From contig JANNDY010000121.1 in the NCBI GenBank assembly GCA_031378345.1, positions 46,641-110,640 on the forward strand: a stretch of DNA of 64,000 bases. The letters are read 5' to 3'. How positions within the stretch are numbered: position 1 is the first letter of the stretch; every line of letters starts with the position of its first letter. This document shows, one piece after another, positions 18,765 through 26,589 of the stretch. Below the pieces are notes generated by a model that was given only the letters and a program-made list of their open reading frames with translations, made no database searches and was not told the origin of the DNA. The DNA is from Emticicia sp031378345 (GTDB lineage Bacteria > Bacteroidota > Bacteroidia > Cytophagales > Spirosomataceae). The position numbers and the translations under genes were made by a program.

Positions 18765-20675
18765 ATGAAAAATCTTATTTTCTATTTATTGATTTCATTC
18801 GTTGGCTTCTCCCAAGTAACCGAAAGGAATATTTTAGCAAAAAAATATTCGTTGGAATTTATTTCCCAAAACTTGATTCCGAAAAGTCAATGGAAACCCT
18901 ATCCGAAAACTCCCGAAGAGTGGAAAGCCACACTTACTCCCGAACAAATTGCTGAAATCATAAATCAAGGCGAAATTGCACTCAAAAATCCAATTGCCGA
19001 AATTACTGGCACTATGGCTATGGATTTCAAACGGTCGGGCGATAGAGAAAATCACGGTAAAGCATCTTTTGGTCGCCGAAATCAGTTGATGCCATTGATT
19101 TTAGCAGAAAACATCGAAAACAAAGACCGTTTTACCGAGAAGATTTTTAACCTTATTTGGGCAATTTGCGAGGAAAGTTTTTGGGGTGTTCCAGCACATA
19201 TTAGCGGAACAGGTTTGCCCGATGTCGAAAATCCGATTGTTGATTTATTTGCTGCCGAAACTGCCGCATTATTAGGAGTTGCAGATTATTTGGTTGGCGA
19301 AAAAATGGACAAAATAAATGTTTTAGTGAGGAAAAGAATCTATTTTGAAACAAATCGTAGAATTTTTCAACCCATAAAAAAATGGGAAAATTATGGTTAT
19401 TTGAGCCGTACGAAAGCTGTCAATAATTGGAATCCTTGGATAGTTTCAAATCTTTTGATGGCAAATCTTTTCTTGGAAAAAAACGAAACTGAGCGTGCTG
19501 TAAATGTAAAAGATTATTTGTTTTATCTCGATGCCTACCTCAACGGTTTGGGCGAAGATGGCGGCTGCGACGAAGGACCAAGTTATTGGTTTGCGGCAGG
19601 TGCTTCGGTTTATGATTGCCTTGAAGAAGTGGCGAGTGCGACCAATGGCAAAATTAATATTTACAACGAGCCTTTGATTAAAAAAATGGCTTCCTACATA
19701 TATAAAATGCACATTGCTGACAATTATTTTGTAAATTTTGCTGATGCCGATCCAAAAGTTGGCAAACCCGATGGCTTGATGTTGTATCGTTTTGGAAAAG
19801 CAATCAACGATGATAAAATGATGTCGATGGGTCAATGGGCATTCCCGAAATATAACCAAGAAATTGCGATTCCAGGAAGGCATGTGATGAGGGTAATGGA
19901 AAATCTTATTTCGAGAAATAAAATACCCTCTCAAACCAGCACTTACCAGCCAGATGGAACGTACTATATTGCTGATATTCAGGTACTTACGTCACGTACT
20001 AAGCAAGGTATGTACTTGGCAACCCATGGCGGACACAATGCTGAAAGCCATAACCACAATGATGTGGGCGACTTTATAGTTTATGCAAACGGCGAGCCAG
20101 TTATTATAGATGCAGGTCGTGGAAATTATACTGCACGCACTTTTTCTTCTAAACGTTACGACCTTTGGTTTACACAATCAAATTATCATAACTTGCCTAT
20201 TATCAATGGTTTAGGTCAGAAAGTTGGTCGAGATTTTGAAGCAAAAGACGCAAAATCGACGAGCAATGAAAAAGAAGCAACTTTGCAAATGAATATTGCT
20301 TCGGCTTACGAAAAAGAAGCGGGAGTAGTGTCGTGGAAACGATTGGTGAAATTAAATCATCAAACCAATCAAGTTGAAATTTCTGATGAATACGAGTTAA
20401 ATGAAGCAAAATCTTTGCAACAAATATTTATGACAGTGTGCGAAACAGACATTTCGGTTGCTGGAAAAATAAACCTTAAAACTGTTTCTGGACAGGTACT
20501 TTCACTCAATTATGACAAAAATATTTGGGACGCAAGCATTGATATTCCATCAACCGAAGGCATGGAATATGTAAGTTTCAAAACCAAATGGGACAATAAA
20601 CCTGTGCAAAGAATTATTTTAAACAATAAAAATTTAGTTAAAAAAGCAAAAAACTCTTTTGTCGTTAAATTTTAA
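18765..20675 (+). CDS. Heparinase II/III-family protein, second type
   Basis: This is a 636-residue exported protein (signal to about GFSQ). The N-terminal half is helical, with LGEDGGCDEGPSYWFAAGAS near 260-279. The heparinase II/III-like domain has GGHNAESHNHNDVGDFIVYANGEP near 424-447 and DAGRGNYTARTFSSKRYDLW. The His/Asn-rich HNHND motif and the Tyr of GPSYW are typical of lyases in this fold. It differs strongly from the lyase at 16846-18678, so the two probably cut different linkages. It lies 86 bases downstream and is most likely in the same transcription unit. The exact PL family cannot be set without alignment. Confidence 0.85.
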   Translation: MKNLIFYLLISFVGFSQVTERNILAKKYSLEFISQNLIPKSQWKPYPKTPEEWKATLTPEQIAEIINQGEIALKNPIAEITGTMAMDFKRSGDRENHGKASFGRRNQLMPLILAENIENKDRFTEKIFNLIWAICEESFWGVPAHISGTGLPDVENPIVDLFAAETAALLGVADYLVGEKMDKINVLVRKRIYFETNRRIFQPIKKWENYGYLSRTKAVNNWNPWIVSNLLMANLFLEKNETERAVNVKDYLFYLDAYLNGLGEDGGCDEGPSYWFAAGASVYDCLEEVASATNGKINIYNEPLIKKMASYIYKMHIADNYFVNFADADPKVGKPDGLMLYRFGKAINDDKMMSMGQWAFPKYNQEIAIPGRHVMRVMENLISRNKIPSQTSTYQPDGTYYIADIQVLTSRTKQGMYLATHGGHNAESHNHNDVGDFIVYANGEPVIIDAGRGNYTARTFSSKRYDLWFTQSNYHNLPIINGLGQKVGRDFEAKDAKSTSNEKEATLQMNIASAYEKEAGVVSWKRLVKLNHQTNQVEISDEYELNEAKSLQQIFMTVCETDISVAGKINLKTVSGQVLSLNYDKNIWDASIDIPSTEGMEYVSFKTKWDNKPVQRIILNNKNLVKKAKNSFVVKF

Positions 20676-20813
20676 AAGGTATATCTAAAACATATTTTAT
20701 TCATTCTTGAAGCTACATTTTCTGCTTTGGTCGAATAAGCGAAAGCCATAAACATTAGAATTATGTTTTTTCAAGAATAAAATGTAAAATTGCAAGATAA
20801 ACCCTACAAAACC

Positions 20814-21899
20814 ATGATAAAAAAAATAGAATCAAACCTCAATAAAGCTTTAAGCCCTCTTGAAAGATTTTCTCACAAGTATTTGCTCATGCCATTTCGG
20901 TTTTTATTGAGCAAAATTGACCCTTTGGCAGTCGCAATTGAAGGGACGACTTTTAAGAAAATTCTGCAGGTATCTATTTACCCAATTTTTATGTGTGCCA
21001 CTTTCTTCATTGGCTTTAAATTGATTGAAAATGGCTATACTTTGAAGACTTTTGCAGGAAATATCTTAATGTTTTTGGTATTTGGCTTAATTTTCGCTCC
21101 TCTGGAAAGGCTCATTCCATTCAGTAAAAAATGGCTCGACGACAAAGAATTACCCACCGATTGGTTCATGTTTTTTGGTGGGAAAGTTTGGGGTGACTAT
21201 ATAAATAAACCAATTCGTCTGGCTACAATTGCCTTGGTTGTACAAAAAATTTCGCCCGAAATTGGCAGAGAAATATGGCCCGTTCATCTACATCCATATA
21301 TACAAGTTTTGCTTTTGCTTTCAATCAATGATTTTTTTCGGTATTGGTTTCATCGATGGCTGCACGAAAACGAATTTTTATGGCGTTTCCATGCTGTTCA
21401 TCATTCTTCCGAGCGACTTTATTGGTTCAATGGCACTCGTTCACACCCATTGGAGGGGCTTCTGCAAAGTTTCTTGCAAGCAATTCCACTTGCGTATGTT
21501 CAAGCCCCTATTGAGGTTATTTTCGTTGCAAATCTGCTCGGTCGTACCATTGGTAGAATTCAACATACCAATTTGGATTTAATTCTTGGACCCTTTGATT
21601 ACATTTTTTCAACGCCCAAGAATCACCGTTATCATCATTCAAAAAGCCATGTCGTTGGTCATACAAATTATGGGGGTGATGTTATTTTTTGGGACATTTT
21701 GTTCGGAACTTTTTACCTTCCAAAAGGCGAACAACCAAGCGATGAAATAGGTATCGAAGAAATGCCAAATTATCCAAAATCGTTCGTAGGGCTAATGTTT
21801 GCCCCTTTTACATATGGAAGATTGAAAAAAGAAGCAGCAGAATTAAATAATAAATCAACCGAAAAACAAGAAATAACCTCAGCCCAGCCCTCTACTTGA
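20814..21899 (+). CDS. Sterol desaturase/fatty acid hydroxylase superfamily membrane protein
   Basis: These di-iron membrane oxygenases hydroxylate or desaturate lipids. The eight-histidine metal motif is present: HRWLHE, HAVHHSS and NHRYHHS, with a further H in RSHP and HTN. Several hydrophobic segments flank them (about residues 45-65, 75-95 and 140-160). I place the start at the ATG at 20814; the TTG at 20790 would add only eight residues. It lies 138 bases after the lyase gene and does not look functionally tied to the glycan locus. Its lipid substrate is unknown. Confidence 0.88.
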   Translation: MIKKIESNLNKALSPLERFSHKYLLMPFRFLLSKIDPLAVAIEGTTFKKILQVSIYPIFMCATFFIGFKLIENGYTLKTFAGNILMFLVFGLIFAPLERLIPFSKKWLDDKELPTDWFMFFGGKVWGDYINKPIRLATIALVVQKISPEIGREIWPVHLHPYIQVLLLLSINDFFRYWFHRWLHENEFLWRFHAVHHSSERLYWFNGTRSHPLEGLLQSFLQAIPLAYVQAPIEVIFVANLLGRTIGRIQHTNLDLILGPFDYIFSTPKNHRYHHSKSHVVGHTNYGGDVIFWDILFGTFYLPKGEQPSDEIGIEEMPNYPKSFVGLMFAPFTYGRLKKEAAELNNKSTEKQEITSAQPST

Positions 21900-21920
21900 A
21901 AGAGAGAGTTCTGTCTATTT

Positions 21921-21960
21921 TGAAGTCCCTCTCCTTTATGGAAAGGGATTTAGGGTGGGT
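21921..21960. repeat. Short G/C-rich imperfect palindrome of a common intergenic type
   Basis: The segment has CCCTCTCCTTTATGG and GGAAAGGGATTTAGGG, a partly self-complementary element of a kind scattered between genes in many Bacteroidota. It sits between the desaturase and the oxidoreductase genes and may also act as a weak terminator. Confidence 0.4.
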
Positions 21961-21990
21961 GAAATACTCAAAATCATAATCTTAAAAAAC

Positions 21991-23313
21991 ATGGAAAATA
22001 GAAGAGAATTTATCAAAAAAACAGCCTTGGCTGGGGTAGGAATTTGGACTGCACCAAACCTTTTTGCGTTTAATGGCTCGCCCAACGAAAAAGTAATTAT
22101 CGGCATCATGGGAAGCAATAGTAGAGGTTTTTTTCTGGCAAAAATGTATGCCCAATTGCCCAATGTCGAAGTTGGATTTGTGTGTGATGTAGATGCCAAT
22201 GTTTTGGCAAAAACCAGTGCTGAAATAGAGAAAATTACTGGCAAAAAACCAAAGCAATTTACCGATGTCAGAAAAATGTTGGAAGAAAAAGACATGGATG
22301 CATTGGCAATTGCTGCACCTGACCATTGGCACGCACCTGCCGCCTTGATGGGTGTGAAAGCTGGTAAGCACGTTTATGTCGAAAAGCCTTGTTCTCATAA
22401 TCCAAATGAAGGTGAAATTTTGGTACAAGCTGCCCAAAAATATAATAAATTGATTCAGATGGGAAGCCAAAGACGTTCTTTTCCGAAGGTAATGCAAGGC
22501 ATCAAAGAATTACATGATGGAATTATTGGAAAGGTGTATTTTGCCAAAGGTTGGTACGCCAATGCTCGAAAACCAATAGGAGTTGGTAAAATCGTACCAG
22601 TTCCTGCAAATCTGAACTTCGATTTATGGCAAGGTCCAGCCCCTCGTCGAGATTATAAAGATAATTTGGTGCATTATAATTGGCATTGGTTTTGGAATTG
22701 GGGAACTGGTGAAGCCCTCAACAATGGAACGCACGAATTGGATGTAATGCGTTGGGGTTTAGGTGTCGATTTTCCAACAAAAGTAACATCAATTGGTGGA
22801 CGTTTTGCATATAAAGACGACTGGGAAACACCTGATACTCAGACGATTGCCTACGAATTTGGTGGCGGAAAAATGGCACAATGGGAGGGAAGAAGTTGCA
22901 ACGGCTATAACAGTGAAGGCACAGGACGTGGCGTGATTTTTTATGGGGAAAAAGGCACAATGGCGATTCTTGGAGGTGATGATTACCAAGTTTATGACTT
23001 AGGAAATAAACTCATAAAAGATGCAAAAACCGAACTGCAAGAAGCCACAAAAACCAATACGATGGGCATGGGCGAAAAATTGGATAGCATCATTTTAGTT
23101 AATTATATTGAATCTATCCGTGGAAAAGAAAAACTTACAGCACCAATTATTGAGGGTCAAAAATCAACCCTTTTGCCACAATTGGGTAATATTTCTCAGA
23201 GAGTTGGCAGAAGCCTAATTTGCGACCCAGCAAATGGTCATATTTTGAATGACAAAGAAGCCATGAAACTTTGGTCAAGAGAATATGAAAAAGGTTGGGA
23301 AATGAAACTTTGA
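21991..23313 (+). CDS. Gfo/Idh/MocA-family oxidoreductase with Tat signal
   Basis: The ATG at 21991 gives MENRREFIKKTALAGVG, a good twin-arginine signal, so the enzyme is exported with its cofactor already bound. The Rossmann domain has VIIGIMGSNSRG near 31-42. The family motif EKP is present in HVYVEKPCSHNPNEG, followed by GSQRRSFP and the C-terminal domain with the active-site region NNGTHELDVMRWGLG. Family members oxidise or reduce sugars with NAD(P). Downstream are two DUF1080 proteins and a TIM-barrel isomerase, a set known from 3-keto-sugar pathways. Oxidation at C3 of a glycoside is therefore a reasonable inference. The start at 21955 would precede the Tat signal and is rejected. Confidence 0.88.
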   Translation: MENRREFIKKTALAGVGIWTAPNLFAFNGSPNEKVIIGIMGSNSRGFFLAKMYAQLPNVEVGFVCDVDANVLAKTSAEIEKITGKKPKQFTDVRKMLEEKDMDALAIAAPDHWHAPAALMGVKAGKHVYVEKPCSHNPNEGEILVQAAQKYNKLIQMGSQRRSFPKVMQGIKELHDGIIGKVYFAKGWYANARKPIGVGKIVPVPANLNFDLWQGPAPRRDYKDNLVHYNWHWFWNWGTGEALNNGTHELDVMRWGLGVDFPTKVTSIGGRFAYKDDWETPDTQTIAYEFGGGKMAQWEGRSCNGYNSEGTGRGVIFYGEKGTMAILGGDDYQVYDLGNKLIKDAKTELQEATKTNTMGMGEKLDSIILVNYIESIRGKEKLTAPIIEGQKSTLLPQLGNISQRVGRSLICDPANGHILNDKEAMKLWSREYEKGWEMKL

Positions 23314-23439
23314 AAAGTCCACAGTTTAGTAGCTTGGCACGCCTACTCTTGGATGATAAAAGGGCGTAACACGCATATTAGCTGATACCCCTTGTCAATT
23401 TGTTATCCAACAAAAATTTGAATTTTAAATTCAGTTAAA

Positions 23440-24303
23440 ATGAAAAACAAATCCTTGATTATCAGCTTTTTAGCTGCAATTTTGCTTGCATTTTTATCTT
23501 TCATTCCACCAAAAATGAAGGAGAAAAAAGAGTGGTTAAATCTTTTCAATGGAAAAGATATTAAAGATTGGTTTGTGAAAATTCATCACCATGAAGTTGG
23601 CGAAAACTATGGAAATACGTTCAAAGTTGAGGACGGAATTATCAAAGTTCGCTATGATAATTATGAGAAATTCATTGAACAATACGGGCATTTATATTTC
23701 AAAAAGCCTTTTTCATACTATCATTTATCTATGGAATATCGCTTTACAGGTGTTTGGCGAAAAGATGCTCCAAGTTACACCGAACTCAATAGTGGTGTAA
23801 TGTACCATTCGCAAGACCCACGAACAATGCCAAAAGAACAAGATTGGCCAATTTCAGTAGAAATGCAGTTTTTGGGTGGACTCGATGATGGAAAACTTCG
23901 TCCAACTGGAAATATGTGTTCGCCAGGGACAGATATTATTTATCAGGGTAAAATTTATTCAGGACATTGCCTCAACTCTTCTGCAAAAACTTATAGAGGC
24001 GACCAATGGGTGAAAGCTGAACTCATTGTTTTGGGCGATTCGCTGGTTACACATATAATTAATGGTGACTCGGTTTTGCAATATTCAAAGCCTCAAATTG
24101 GTGGTGGCGTAGCAAATCGCTTTGACCCAGCCATAAAAATTGATGGAAAACCTCTCACAGCAGGCTATATTGCACTCCAAAGTGAAGGGCAAGAAGTTGA
24201 TTTTAGAAACATAAAACTTTTAGACTTGGAAGGATGTATGGATAAGAAATCTAAGAATTATAGAAGCTATTATATTAAATCAAATCCTTCAAAATGTAAG
24301 TAA
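23440..24303 (+). CDS. DUF1080 protein (3-keto-disaccharide hydrolase-like), larger paralogue
   Basis: The 287-residue exported protein has an N-terminal hydrophobic signal and a single DUF1080 (concanavalin-like sandwich) domain. It opens with WLNLFNGKDIKDWFVKI and closes with GYIALQSEGQEVDFRNIKLLDLEGC. The short C-terminal tail carries two cysteines (C at about 265 and 286). Some DUF1080 proteins cleave 3-keto-glycosides made by Gfo/Idh/MocA oxidoreductases. The gene order here supports that role. Other members only bind sugars. Confidence 0.85.
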   Translation: MKNKSLIISFLAAILLAFLSFIPPKMKEKKEWLNLFNGKDIKDWFVKIHHHEVGENYGNTFKVEDGIIKVRYDNYEKFIEQYGHLYFKKPFSYYHLSMEYRFTGVWRKDAPSYTELNSGVMYHSQDPRTMPKEQDWPISVEMQFLGGLDDGKLRPTGNMCSPGTDIIYQGKIYSGHCLNSSAKTYRGDQWVKAELIVLGDSLVTHIINGDSVLQYSKPQIGGGVANRFDPAIKIDGKPLTAGYIALQSEGQEVDFRNIKLLDLEGCMDKKSKNYRSYYIKSNPSKCK

Positions 24304-24322
24304 ACTCTAATCATTTTTCAAA

Positions 24323-25147
24323 ATGAAACAATCAAGAAAAAACTTTTTAAAAACCATCGGATTAGCTACGTTTTCAGCACCGATGCTGACTTTTGAAAAA
24401 CCAATTGCCCCCAAACTAAACATAGGTTTGGCTTCTTATACTTTACGAAAATATACTTTAGACCAGGTGATAAGTATATGTAAAATACTGAATATCAAGG
24501 ATATAGCTCTAAAAAACTTTCATTTGCCTTTAGATGCTACTGATGCCGAAATTAAATCGGTAACTACAAAAATGAAAGAAGCTGGACTAAATTTCTACGG
24601 CGGTGGCGTAATTTATATGAAAACCGAAGCCGAAGTAGATAATGCTTTTAGGTACGCAAAAGCTGCCGAAATGAAAATGATTATTGGTGTTCCAAACCAT
24701 GAACTTTTACCTTATGTTGAGAAAAAGGTTAAGGAAACCGACATAAAATTGGCAATTCATAATCACGGGCCTGGCGATAAAGTTTATCCAACTCCGCAGA
24801 CGGTTTATGATAAAATCGAAAAATTAGATAATAGAATTGGACTTTGTATTGATATTGGTCATGTGGTACGTTTGGGAATGAATCCTGTGGAAGCAATCAA
24901 AAAGTATGGTCATAGAATGTTCGATATGCACCTGAAAGATGTTGATGGAATTGTAGAAAAAAGTGGATCAACCCAAATCGGACGAGGAGTAATTGATATT
25001 CCGCAAGTGCTAAAAGCCTTGAAAAGCGTTGATTATCAAGGAGTTATGAGCGTAGAATATGAAAAAGATGCCGAACATGCAGAAAACGGTTTGGCAGAAT
25101 CTATCGGTTATTTACGTGGAATTTTAGACACAATGGAGCGTTATTGA
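24323..25147 (+). CDS. Sugar phosphate isomerase/epimerase-type TIM-barrel protein with Tat-like signal
   Basis: The AP-endonuclease-2-type TIM barrel shows LGASYTLRK-like opening residues (IGLASYTLRKYTLDQ) and metal-ligand motifs IAIHNHGPGD, LCIDIGHVVRLG, MFDMHLKDVDG and MSVEYEKDAEHAE. The His, Asp and Glu residues are placed as expected for a divalent metal site. The N-terminus KQSRKNFLKTIGLATFSAP is Tat-like with RK in place of RR, so the protein is probably periplasmic. It lies 19 bases after one DUF1080 gene and 35 before another. In related loci these proteins isomerise, epimerise or cleave 3-keto sugars. Confidence 0.85.
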   Translation: MKQSRKNFLKTIGLATFSAPMLTFEKPIAPKLNIGLASYTLRKYTLDQVISICKILNIKDIALKNFHLPLDATDAEIKSVTTKMKEAGLNFYGGGVIYMKTEAEVDNAFRYAKAAEMKMIIGVPNHELLPYVEKKVKETDIKLAIHNHGPGDKVYPTPQTVYDKIEKLDNRIGLCIDIGHVVRLGMNPVEAIKKYGHRMFDMHLKDVDGIVEKSGSTQIGRGVIDIPQVLKALKSVDYQGVMSVEYEKDAEHAENGLAESIGYLRGILDTMERY

Positions 25148-25182
25148 AAACTAAATTTTGAAATATTTATTCAAAAAAACCT

Positions 25183-25860
25183 ATGAAAAAAACTATCGTT
25201 TTAGTTTTTAGTTTACTATTTTTTTGCTCAAAAAAAACATTTTCTCAAACAATCCAACTCTTCAATGGCAAAGATTTGAGCAATTGGTACAGCGATGTTC
25301 CTGCAACAGATACTAATAAAACTTTACGGAAATCTTTTATTATTCGTGATGGAAATTTAGTCAGTATGGGAAAACCCGAAGGGCATTTATTGACAAAAGA
25401 AGTTTATGAAAATTACCGAATCGAAGTACAATATCGTTTTGCAGGAAAACCCGGCAATTGTGGGCTTTTGGTTCACGCTTCTACGCCAAGAGCTTTGTAT
25501 AAAATGTTTCCGAAGTCTATCGAAGTACAAATGATGCATTCAAATGCAGGAGATTTTTGGTGTATTGTGGAAGATATTAAAGTGGATGACATGGAAACCC
25601 GACGTGGACCAAAAGAAAATTGGGGAATTACTGAAGGAAAAGAGAGAAGAGTGAAAAATCTTACAGATAACTCTGAAAAACCTTTGGGCGAATGGAATAC
25701 AATGATTGTTGAATGCCGAAAAGACAGAATTAAAGTTTGGGTAAATGGTGATGTAGTAAATGATGGCTACGGTGCAACTGTACAAAAAGGGCAAATAGCA
25801 TTGCAAGCCGAAGGTGCTGAAGTTGAGTTTCGAAAAGTAGAATTGACATATTTGAAGTAA
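25183..25860 (+). CDS. DUF1080 protein (3-keto-disaccharide hydrolase-like), smaller paralogue
   Basis: This 225-residue exported protein (signal to about TFSQ) is a minimal DUF1080 domain, from IQLFNGKDLSNWYSDV to GQIALQAEGAEVEFRKVELTYLK. Inside are NCGLLVHASTPRALYKMFPKSIEVQMM and the loop DFWCIVEDIKV. It is much shorter than the paralogue at 23440-24303 and lacks its cysteine tail. The two may act on different 3-keto-glycosides or different faces of one glycan. The gene ends at a hairpin that separates it from the convergent dedA-like gene. Confidence 0.85.
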   Translation: MKKTIVLVFSLLFFCSKKTFSQTIQLFNGKDLSNWYSDVPATDTNKTLRKSFIIRDGNLVSMGKPEGHLLTKEVYENYRIEVQYRFAGKPGNCGLLVHASTPRALYKMFPKSIEVQMMHSNAGDFWCIVEDIKVDDMETRRGPKENWGITEGKERRVKNLTDNSEKPLGEWNTMIVECRKDRIKVWVNGDVVNDGYGATVQKGQIALQAEGAEVEFRKVELTYLK

Positions 25861-25866
25861 AAATCC

Positions 25867-25901
25867 GTTCCCTGAGCGAAGTCGAAGGGAACTGATTTTT
25901 T
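25867..25901. terminator. GTTCCCT...AGGGAAC hairpin between convergent genes
   Basis: The element GTTCCCTGAGCGAAGTCGAAG with its closing AGGGAAC arm is a hairpin of a widely dispersed intergenic repeat type. A T run follows on the plus strand and reaches into the stop region of the opposite dedA-like gene. It probably ends transcription of the DUF1080 operon. Confidence 0.65.
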
Positions 25902-26538
25902 ACCCTTCCTCGTTCATTTCTTTTTTAGCATTCAAATATCCACGAATGACCGTGAAAGTAGTTATACCTAAAAAAAAGAAAATTATATACTGTACATAAT
26001 CTACAATCCAAGGGAATTTTTCACCAAAATAATATCCTCCACCAACCAAAACTATTGTCCAAATAGCTGCACCCAAAATATTAAATAGCATAAATCTGTA
26101 GAACTTCATTTTTACTATTCCTGCCAAAATTGGCGAAAAAGTACGAATTACTGGCAAAAAACGAGCAATTACGAGTGTTTGGCTGCCATATTTCTCAAAA
26201 TATTTTTGCGTATTTTCGATATATTTTTTCTTGAAAAATAATGAATCTGGTCGGGTTTGAATATTATCTCCAAAATACCGCCCCGTGATATAGCCCAAAA
26301 GTGAACCCAAAACGGCAGCCAAAAATATACAAGTCATCAAGATTGAAAGCGGAACATCAAGCAGTTTTGTACCACAAAAAACACCCGAAAGAAAAAGTAA
26401 ATAATCGCCAGGGAGAAAAAAGCCAAAGAAAAGTCCATTTTCGATGAAAATAATGAGCGTAATCGTAATCAGTCCACCAGTTCGGATAAGTTCTTCCGAA
26501 TTCATTATATACTGAAACCATTCTGTTATCGTTTCCAT
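25900..26538 (-). CDS. DedA/SNARE-associated family membrane protein
   Basis: DedA proteins are inner-membrane transporters or scramblases linked to lipid-carrier recycling and proton balance. The 212-residue protein shows the hallmarks: IFIENGLFFGFFLPGDYLLF with the re-entrant helix near 30-50, GYITGRYFGD, and the motif ARFLPVIRTFSPILAG near 128-143 with its conserved arginines and prolines. About four to five hydrophobic segments are present. Its stop lies against the hairpin of the convergent operon. Its lipid substrate cannot be specified. Confidence 0.92.
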   Translation of the reverse strand: METITEWFQYIMNSEELIRTGGLITITLIIFIENGLFFGFFLPGDYLLFLSGVFCGTKLLDVPLSILMTCIFLAAVLGSLLGYITGRYFGDNIQTRPDSLFFKKKYIENTQKYFEKYGSQTLVIARFLPVIRTFSPILAGIVKMKFYRFMLFNILGAAIWTIVLVGGGYYFGEKFPWIVDYVQYIIFFFLGITTFTVIRGYLNAKKEMNEEG

Positions 26539-26589
26539 CGAAATTTTTTTTTATTATAGCTTTTAGCAAATAAAGGTATTAAGCTTTAA

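Noticed and set aside
19446..19934. Minus-strand open frame of 162 codons inside a heparinase-family gene
   Set aside because: The plus-strand protein carries the conserved lyase motifs; the opposite frame has no independent support.
21982..22497. Minus-strand open frame of 171 codons opposite the Gfo/Idh/MocA gene
   Set aside because: It overlaps the Tat signal and NAD-binding region of a clear gene and has no family resemblance.
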